DNA of 64,000 nt from contig NZ_CACVAO010000001.1 in the NCBI RefSeq assembly GCF_902726645.1, forward strand, positions 2,836,764 to 2,900,763. The letters run 5' to 3'. A program made the translations under genes and the position numbers. Below, piece after piece: positions 63,525-64,000 of the stretch; the stretch's first letter is position 1, and each line of letters begins with the position of its first letter. The notes under the pieces are model-generated. The model saw only the letters and a list, made by a program, of their open reading frames with translations, was not told where the DNA came from and made no database searches. The DNA comes from Halobacillus ihumii (GTDB taxonomy: Bacteria; Bacillota; Bacilli; Bacillales; Halobacillaceae).

Positions 63525-64000
63525 TTATTGCCAATTTACGATGACTGTATCCGTTCCTGTTGCAGGTGTTGTATAGGTATGGTTTGAGCCGCTCTCCCAA
63601 ACTACATTCCCAGAGCTATCTTTTTTAATAAATTTGTATTCTATTTCTTTACCGGCTGGGACACTAATATCGTAGTACCAAGTAGGATAGTTATAAGCTA
63701 CTTGATTAAACATTGGTCCGATTGCGTTATCAGGATCCCAATTGCCTAGCTCGTTAACATTACCAACTATATAAACATTTTCTCCAGGCTCTGTAAAAGC
63801 ATTATTTACACCAAATCTTACGGCTATTTGTTTACCTGTTAATACTTCAAATTCATCGTACTTGTTGCTGCGAATATCATTAGCACTTGTCACAGTAATA
63901 GGATACTTTCCTGCGGTTACATCTGGAACACTAACTTTAATTTCTGTATCCGACCAGGATAGGATGTCTGCATTTGTAGAACCAAATTGAACACTGCCTT
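63525..64000 (-). CDS. C-terminus of a CGTase-like starch enzyme (TIG domain plus CBM20)
   Basis: The frame is open to the window edge and ends at 63525. The first part ([26 protein letters not shown]) is an IPT/TIG domain. From [18 protein letters not shown] onward it is a CBM20 starch-binding domain ([47 protein letters not shown]). This D-E domain end is typical of cyclodextrin glucanotransferases and maltogenic amylases. The catalytic part is outside the window. Probably secreted, making cyclodextrins for the neighbouring GH13 enzyme (inference). Confidence 0.85.
   Translation of the reverse strand, partial: GSVQFGSTNADILSWSDTEIKVSVPDVTAGKYPITVTSANDIRSNKYDEFEVLTGKQIAVRFGVNNAFTEPGENVYIVGNVNELGNWDPDNAIGPMFNQVAYNYPTWYYDISVPAGKEIEYKFIKKDSSGNVVWESGSNHTYTTPATGTDTVIVNWQ

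Overview
The window looks like a chromosomal segment of a low-to-mid GC, endospore-forming member of the Bacillaceae, probably a salt-tolerant Halobacillus-like lineage. The evidence is an alpha/beta-type SASP, a cotJABC spore-coat operon, a YjcZ-type peptide, two DUF3231 proteins, a SigO/RsoA-type split sigma factor, sppA-yteJ, xpt-pbuX under a guanine riboswitch, and strong AGGAGG-type ribosome binding sites. The genus is an inference. I see no rRNA or tRNA gene.

Layout. 1-5.5 kb: a partial membrane gene, a CstA-type transporter, the sigO-yvrJ-rsoA operon read leftward from a LexA-like box, a base-excision-repair pair (Fpg/Nei-type glycosylase and endonuclease IV) and a CBO0543 membrane protein. 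5.5-16.7 kb: DUF2243/CtaG, branched-chain aminotransferase, a YdhK lipoprotein, DUF3231, a SASP, PEP carboxylase with a cre-like site, and a double MpsC-domain protein. 16.8-25.8 kb: DUF2254, NADH oxidase with Rex boxes, sppA-yteJ, a second DUF3231, a DUF4030-like protein, and a flotillin behind a SigW-like promoter. 26-43.5 kb: amidohydrolase plus symporter, xpt-pbuX, hydrolase, VanW, LysR/FMN reductase pair, arsRBC, M28 peptidase, sugar transporter and an SLH-like 5'-nucleotidase. 43.6-51 kb: small enzymes, acetyltransferase, YmaF, pirin, FosB. 59.7-64 kb: polysaccharide deacetylase, then a maltodextrin locus (GH13 neopullulanase/cyclomaltodextrinase and the C-terminus of a CGTase-like enzyme).

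The main discovery is at 51.5-59.7 kb. The spore coat gene cotJC is cut into two pieces by a 7,554-bp element. The N-terminal 77 codons are at 51531 and the C-terminal 112 codons end at 59654. Both junctions carry the same 7 bp, TCTATAA. Removing one copy plus the element restores an uninterrupted 189-codon CotJC, the normal family length. Just inside the right junction is a 519-aa large serine recombinase of the SpoIVCA/SprA type. The joined element ends would form an attP with inverted arms GGTTGCAT/ATGCAACC placed 17 nt on either side of one centre. This is the architecture of a sporulation intervening element such as skin in sigK or SPbeta in spsM. The cargo is small: XRE regulator, Cys-rich protein, serine resolvase with a res-like site, GIY-YIG nuclease, several peptides and a possible structured RNA.

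A second unexplained signal is a family of four intergenic arrays (21.55, 35.88, 41.16 and 50.76 kb) of degenerate units at 21-nt spacing. They share a CCTAAC-type core, though the unit sequences differ between arrays.
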